Translations under genes and position numbers: made by a program | The notes under the pieces: model-generated | The model's input: only the letters and a program-made list of their open reading frames with translations | Database searches by the model: none | What the model was told of the DNA's origin: nothing | Assembly: GCA_032629725.1 (NCBI GenBank) | Contig: JAFEVB010000015.1 | Coordinates: forward strand, 1,860,001 to 1,924,000 | DNA: 64,000 bases | Origin: Gremmenia infestans | Lineage: Eukaryota; Ascomycota; Leotiomycetes; Helotiales; Hamatocanthoscyphaceae | Reading direction: 5' to 3' | In this document: positions 58,320 through 64,000 of the stretch, one piece after another | Position numbering within the stretch: the stretch's first letter is position 1 | Layout of the letters: each line of letters opens with the position of its first letter

Positions 58320-59786
58320 TCATCCAATCTTCGGAACGCGAGCAATCTTAAAGCAATCAGGCAACCATTTCTCAACCTCTGCCTCCCTTCCTGTCAATAA
58401 CCCCACAAGCGCTTCCGCAGCTTGGAAAGTAAGTGCCATGCCTGTGAAGGGTACACGAAATCAGTCTCACTCATCTCAAGCACATTTATTTGCAAATCAG
58501 ACTTACCATGGCCATGGAACCCCGCGCAAATCCACAAACCATCTTGTCCTGGAGCCTGGCCGATGATGGGCTGCTCATCTTTTGTATATCCCATGATACC
58601 TGTCCATTCCATCACGACTTCCCCATCCTCACCCCAAGTCTCGCGGCCAAAATACTTGGGAGGGACTGTTTTGGAGAGGTAGGAGGAGATGGCGGGATGG
58701 ATTTTTGAATCGTCGAGGATGGGCTGTTCCTTGGTAGGGGAGATGCGGCGTCCTCCTCCTTGAGTGTTGTGAGTTAATGATAAATTTAAGAAGGGGAGAC
58801 AAGGGGGAAATACCCATGATCAAATCTCCAGCACCACTAAAAGGTTCCTGCCTGGATTGGAAATAATCCCCCCCAGTCCCATCGCTCATTTGACAAGTTC
58901 TCTTCAGTGCCGGATTCCCCGCAATATTAGAACCCGGGCGTATAGCTGCTATCTGACCTCTAGTCGGAATGATAAAATCCGCCACAGGAGGATACAGAGC
59001 AGAGGTATAAGCATTAGTCGCAAGGATAACATGATCAGCTTCAACATCACCCCGTTCAGTAGAAACAATCCACTTCTCTCCCGAGTGCTGTTTCGCCACC
59101 TCAACCACTGGTGTATTAGTCTGAAGATTCATTCCCTTCTCGAGACTCATTTCCAGCAGCGCACACACGAATCTATACGGATTCAAAACATATGCCGGAA
59201 AGCTGACGGCGCCCACAGCCTTCGGGATCAAAAGGCCCTTTCTCGCGTCTTCTTGACTCCAAATCTTATGATCCCAGAGCGCAACTCCCGCTTTTCCAGC
59301 TGCCTCCTTTCGCAGCTTCAACGCATCGAGGATGTCCTGAAATTCCCCAGCATCCGTCGTGACATCCACACTTTCTACAGCTCTCAAATCACACTCAAGA
59401 CCATGCTCTTTAATGAGCGCTCCTACATTCTTCACATTATCTTCTTCCCACTGATCCATTTTCAACGCATCATCTTTGCCAAATCTGTCGACGTAATTCT
59501 TGAACTCAAGATACCGACCACCGCGACAATGGCCACCATTGCGCCCACTTGCCCCCGAAGCCGCGGTGCGTGCTTCTAAAAGAGTGATTTGAGCCGTGGG
59601 ATCTGAGAGGAGAAGTTTGTGGGCGATGGAGGCGCCTGTTACGCCGGAGCCAACGATGACATATTGGGATGATGAGGGGAGGTTTGGGGTAGTGCGGTGG
59701 TCTTTGAGGGGGTGGGTAGGCGTTTGCCAGTATGATTGTGTAGGATTCTTGACGGGGAGGCCGACAGGGATTTTGGTTGCAGTCAT
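58320..59786 (-). CDS. FAD-dependent oxidoreductase (DAO superfamily)
   Basis: Flavoenzyme of the D-amino-acid-oxidase/glycine-oxidase-like superfamily that oxidises amines or amino acids with O2. Three exons on the minus strand (59786-58814, 58758-58507, 58441-58320), 448 aa. The Rossmann dinucleotide motif is VIVGSGVTGASIA (G46, G48, G51). It is followed by the acidic end of the second strand (LLEARTAASGASGRNGGH), with the ASGxSGRNGG loop typical of fungal members. The C-terminal FAD contact is WICAGFHGHGMALTFQAAEAL, split by the last intron. MEWTGIMGYTKDEQPIIGQ is the usual substrate-domain hinge. The central EHVILATNAYT-like line (DHVILATNAYTSAL) is also conserved. It looks intact. Substrate unknown; members occur both in catabolism and in metabolite clusters. 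Confidence 0.92.
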
Positions 59787-60923
59787 GTTGATTGACGGGG
59801 GAAGAGTAGAGTGGGGTTAAGGAATCGACGAGACAACTATAGCTCTGCTATTGCATCTAAATCACTTGACATAAGGGAGGATATGGAACTTATATATGCA
59901 GCGAGTAGTCAGAATACCCCGTAAATAGACTAGCTTACCTTTGAATTGGCAATTGCGGTTGGATCGACACGCCCTATATGCCAGGTCAAAAGGCGCAAAA
60001 TTGACCCGCCTTTCCAGTACGCGACGCGTCGTAAGGCTTGACATGAAGCTGGGGATGAATAATTACACTTGCCTTTAGAGGATAGATCGCTGGCGTGTTC
60101 TCTGATATATTATGCACGTCCAAGGCTGCAAAGTTGCTGCCTGTTGGTGGGTTCTCTTGATACTTTGTACAAGGAAGTGAAAATACATGTCGTTATGGTA
60201 GAATCAAGGGCGTGTACATACAGGTCAGAGTCTGGCCTCGAATGTATCGAAAGGTTGCATGCCGTGCTACTCCGCGTTTTGAAGAAAATTGGCAAGCGTG
60301 AAGTAGCTGGAAGCTCTATCTTGTTATGTGCAAGTGAGAAGAAATTGAAGAGATCTTACATTAGGCAGCCAGCTCGCTAAAATCACGGGCGCTTGCGGTA
60401 CGAGTAAGGTAAGCCATGCCATCATATTGGTCGATTATACTGCCATTAGCCTGCCGCCCCCTTCGCAGCAATTCTATCTAACATATTGCAATTCCACTGA
60501 ATCCCGAAAACCTGGTGAAGCTATTGCCATCTGAGAAATCACTATACCAGCTCTTTACCAGCTCCTCTCCACCCTAATAATCAAAAACATTGCAATCTCC
60601 TATGACCCCAAAATCAAATTTGATATCAGCCGCAAGATCAAACCTGCTCAAAATAGTCGGTACACAAAGCTCCCCTCTCCACTAACTAATATTTACGGGG
60701 TTAGCTTGACTAGGAACTACTCGGTGGAAGTAGAGTGAACTCTACTAGTTTTAAAAGCAGCAGCGAGAAAAATAAAGCTAGTCAGGAAGTATTAAGAGAA
60801 ATCATTCTCTCGTACTTCAAACACAAAACTCAATGAAAACACCCGCCGAAATTGGCGGAATTGTCCTCACATTCATCTATGCATTTAGTTTATCCCCATC
60901 CCCTTCGTTCAACTACTCTCCTT
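59787..60923. other. 1.1 kb spacer
   Basis: Upstream region of the FAD oxidoreductase gene and 3' side of the NmrA-like gene. No gene or RNA supported. Confidence 0.45.
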
Positions 60924-61854
60924 TCATTCCCAAACACCCTCCCTAACCGCCTCATCCACAAATTGCGCCAGAGTCTTCGGCTCTCTTCCCGTAACGCGCT
61001 TCGCCACATCATTAACCCGCTCCTCCTTGCCCTCCTTGATCGCCGTATCAAGTTCCGCCAACATACGCGCATAATCCAGTGGCATAACCGCCTGCATACC
61101 TTGCATCAACTCCTGCTCGCTAATATCCACATGCCTAACCTCCCTACCGAGTTTCTCGGATATGAGAGCCGCGACTTCTGTGTACGAGAAGAGTTCCTGG
61201 CCGAGTAGCAAATGGTCCGTATTATGGGGCATGGTGTCGGTCAGTGCGTGGAACGCGACGGCTGCGATATCCGAGGCGGAGAGGAAGGGGACTTTGCCGT
61301 TTCCTGTGGCGGTGGCTATGGTGGATTGGGAGCGGACTGTGAGAGCATGATGTGCTTCTGTGAAGTTTTCTGGTTTTGTGTTAATATCATGCATACGCAT
61401 TTCATCTTTTAAAATGGAAAATAGGCAACATACCCATGAACCAAGTCGGTCGTAGTACAGCCCACTCTACACCCAGCCCACTCACATACTTACTCACCTC
61501 CGCCATCGCCGGCCCATCACCCACCTCCAAAAGACTCGCGCTCAATAAGACGAGCCTCTTGACTCCTTTTGAAAGAGCGAGATCGATGAATATCTTCATG
61601 GGCGTTAACATGTCTATGTATGGGGGGCCGACGAGGAAGATTGCGAAGATGTTAGGAGTTCTAAGGACATTGATGTAGGTCGTGGAATCGTCCCAGTCGA
61701 ATTTCACGCCGCTGACGCCGGAGAGGTCGGGTGAGGTGCCGGAACGTGATGCAATGAGCGTGGGATACCCTGCGGCGGAGAGAAGAGGCGTGATGCGCCG
61801 GGAGACTTTGCCTGTACCGCCTAGGAGAAGGATGGTTCCTTTTGGTGAAGCCAT
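60924..61854 (-). CDS. NmrA-like NAD(P)-binding reductase (festuclavine-dehydrogenase/EasG-like)
   Basis: Exons on the minus strand are 61854-61434 and 61369-60924 (64-nt intron), 288 aa. The atypical SDR nucleotide site GGTGKVS lies at residues 12-18 (ILLLGGTGKVSRRI). The middle reads VKRLVLLSASLLEVGDG and EWAVLRPTWFMENFTE, the latter split by the intron; this W-FMENF block is typical of NmrA and of the festuclavine-dehydrogenase family. The region PFLSASDIAAVAFHALTD and the C-terminal YTEVAALISEKLGREV complete the fold. In ergot alkaloid pathways members reduce iminium intermediates, but most fungal homologues have no assigned substrate. No DMATS gene is in the window, so an alkaloid role is not implied. 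Confidence 0.9.
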
Positions 61855-62243
61855 ATCGATAGTGGGGTGAGGCGTGATGTCGGAATTCTTATTGAGCTTC
61901 CAGAATTGTCGATATCTGGATGAACTTTTGATAATTCAATTGTTCTGATATAGTAAAATCCGCGGACAGATAGTCCAGCATTACCAATCCTTAAGCTCTT
62001 CGTCCGTTTTATACGGACTGCCAGCCCGGAGCATCTAGCCTTGGCGTGCTGCAGCTTTGCGGACATAAGCACGAGGCTGCTCCGAAGTGAATCCCTAGAC
62101 TGGTGGCTTACTTGGCAGTGACCAATAAACTGATGACTTACTGATTGAAGACCAATCAAATGCTGCCTGTCCGTGGGTCTTTGTTTGACGTGAAATCGAT
62201 CCAATGAGGAATTTCTTCCCACACTGGCTTGAATTCCGCAAAC
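61855..62243. other. 0.39 kb spacer
   Basis: Between the 3' end of the zinc-cluster gene and the start of the NmrA-like gene, both on the minus strand. Holds the promoter of the latter; contains TGACTTACTGATT/TGATGACTTACT short repeats at about 62131. Confidence 0.45.
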
Positions 62244-63930
62244 TCACGCAAAGATAAATCTGTGATAAAATTCAATTAGTAAATAGAAGTCGATGGAATT
62301 CTGGGACTTGACATACACTTGAATCCCCATCTGAATTTGGACTTGACGCCAGTCGTACTTAGTATTATACTGATGCTGTCTCTTCCACAGCACCTCAAGC
62401 AACTCCAGGACCCGATCAGCATGCTGTGACATATTAGTCTCGTTTTCAACAATAAAAATATGGGCATACGCACATAGATACTAACGCTAACATCGGCCTT
62501 CAATTTTCGTCGAATCAAGTCCTCGGCAACATGATCATTGAACACGGCAACTCCAGCCATAAACAATCCCCAATAGAGACCCATCTCCAATCCATATCCC
62601 TCGGGCGTCTCCTTTGCAATCTCCAAGACCTCAGAGATGGCTTTGATGACCTCTGGTTTCTGCGGCTGGTGGCCACATGGGTCCATAATATGATTCAGAT
62701 AGATGATACACCCGGCAAACACAGATTTAGTACTGGAGCGTGCTTCTGCCTCCAGCGTCTCCGCCACTGACAACTTCTGCAGTCGTGGAAGCCGGCGCCA
62801 ATCATTACTCTGATCCCGTAACGAGGGCGCACTATGACTCCACCATTCCCAAATCTCTTCGTGAATCTCAGCGGCCTTTCCAGCGACAATAGCTGGGTCC
62901 TGATTGCCCATTGCTTCGGCGGATAAGGCAGACAGTTTGGCCATGTATATCATGAGGTGGTGGAATTCGTCGACTACCTGGTTGGCGTTGTCGTAGTATG
63001 GCCATTTGTTTACTTTCTTAGGGCTGTCGGTGCCGAAGTTTTCGTCGTCCTCGAGCCAATAGGTGCCTTGGATGAGCGTGCCGGTGCCGGATACTAGGGA
63101 GCCGGAGACGTCGAGGAGAGAGAAGTAGCGCGTCAAGTAGTCATCCTTCTTTGGGCCGCCTCGATAGAGGATTAGATCTCTTGCTCCTTGCAGGTGCTCA
63201 TGCCAAGTGGAACTCTCGGAACGGGTAATCTGTAATGGTCAGTAGAGCTGATGCCAGAATTTGATACATATTCTCTACCTCATAAACACAAAGCAAAAGA
63301 CAAGCCCCTAGAGCAGAGTCTGACCGTGCAACAGCCGGATCTGACAGCCCAGCATTCAACTCCCTCAGCGCCATGGAATAGTGATTCGTCGCAATAAGTT
63401 CATGATGTTTCTGGGTCCTCGACAAATGAGCCGCGGCCAAAGCAGCCATAGAATGCAACAGAGCCGGCGACGAGATAGCAAGGGGCGCTAATTCCTCCTG
63501 GAAAGGGTTTCCCTCACTATCATTCGCATAGGCCATAAAGCGCGAGCAAAACGAGGCGAAGTGATGAATGTAGGGAACAGTTGCCCTATCGATATCAGGA
63601 AACTCAATAAAGAAATTCTGACCTGAAGGCCTAGTCAGGTGTAGAGCTGGGTGATCAGACGAATCGTTGTTGATTCTCGAGGTGGAGGTGTAATTTAAGT
63701 GCTGCGTGTGGGGAACGACTTGCATGTCATCGCTCCACGTGCATTCCCGCTGAAGTCTTTGGCAGCGGCTACAGATTGGCTTGGATTCATCGCACTTGAC
63801 TTTACGTTTCCGGCAAGTTAGACAGCCTTCATACATATTAGCATCACATCAAGTCCATATTCGATGCGATGGTGAGCGCACCTGTCCTGGTTCTCGGAAC
63901 TGGGGCCTTGATACCCATACCGGGCGCCAT
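62244..63930 (-). CDS. Zn2Cys6 transcription factor
   Basis: Five exons on the minus strand (63930-63882, 63826-63279, 63229-62474, 62423-62317, 62259-62244), 491 aa. The zinc cluster is C18-x2-C-x6-C-x6-C-x2-C-x6-C within TGCLTCRKRKVKCDE. The first exon was inferred because an upstream ATG and donor give MAPGMGIKAPVPRTRTGCLTC, the normal lead-in; the in-frame ATG at 63836 would cut it to four residues. The middle region (about 120-460) is the Fungal_trans_2-type fold seen in many metabolic regulators (ITRSESSTWHEHLQGARDLIL). The last intron (62260-62316, 57 nt) has no stop in frame, so spliced (ending VFIFA) and unspliced forms both encode protein. It is a candidate regulator of the adjacent reductase, FAD oxidoreductase, transporter and P450 genes; this link is inference. 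Confidence 0.9.
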
Positions 63931-64000
63931 TCTCAGTATGAAAGAAGAGCAGTTGCATTCGATGATAAGGTGTGAGGTCAGTTGTGGATGTTGTTTGTCG

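Noticed and set aside
58857..59579. 240-aa frame opposite the FAD oxidoreductase gene
   Set aside because: Shadow frame; random-like composition and the minus strand carries intact flavoenzyme motifs.

Overview
The window is nuclear DNA of a filamentous ascomycete (Pezizomycotina). Evidence for this is the short spliceosomal introns of about 44-126 nt with GT..AG ends and CTAAC/CTGAC branch points, Zn2Cys6 and DUF3425 bZIP regulators, a CFEM protein, a fungal rhodopsin-like membrane protein, a TRI12-type transporter and long gene-poor spacers. A Leotiomycete is my best guess, from the style of the lineage-specific proteins, but this is inference.

Layout. 1-984: 3' end of an ABCC-type ABC transporter. 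985-7583: 6.6 kb without a gene, rich in simple repeats and in a recurring GTACWGTAC word. 7584-9589: a DUF2841 (YDR124W-like) protein, followed by 3 kb of low-complexity spacer. 12602-13333: GPI-anchored CFEM protein. 14775-16693: 5-aminolevulinate synthase. 17596-19761: a small DUF6640-type membrane protein and a convergent Ytp1/DUF2427 membrane protein. 20586-22863: Zn2Cys6 regulator. 23788-26942: wreck of a UPF1-like superfamily 1 helicase gene. 27020-28963: divergent housekeeping pair HIS6 and FAF1. 29719-31875: SET-MYND protein with an in-frame TAG. 32877-33835: aldo-keto reductase. 35010-38633: two neighbouring coiled-coil genes that share an unnamed domain. 38861-39927: bZIP/DUF3425 gene with a TGA inside the basic region. 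40267-41259: short-chain dehydrogenase. 42368-43662: rhodopsin-like 7TM protein. 45480-46896: decayed CorA-like gene. 47284-48276: charged protein with a WHPDKF tail. 48650-49060: membrane-protein fragment. 49474-50880: secreted histidine phosphatase. 51017-52606: cytochrome P450. 54330-54769: small Gly/Lys-rich protein. 55944-58149: TRI12 transporter. 58320-59786: FAD oxidoreductase. 60924-61854: NmrA/festuclavine-dehydrogenase-like reductase. 62244-63930: second Zn2Cys6 regulator.

How it fits together. The left and centre mix primary metabolism (haem, histidine, ribosome assembly) with regulators and surface proteins. The right 13 kb (P450, efflux pump, FAD oxidase, NAD(P)-reductase, zinc-cluster regulator) has the tailoring, export and control parts of a secondary-metabolite locus, but no PKS, NRPS, terpene or DMATS core enzyme is inside the window. 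The most unusual features are four broken genes between 23.8 and 46.9 kb (two with one clean in-frame stop each, two heavily frameshifted), the paired lineage-specific coiled-coil genes, and the dense GTACWGTAC words at 4.4-6.3 kb.

Exon boundaries were worked out by hand from splice signals and reading frame. They are predictions, not transcript-supported.
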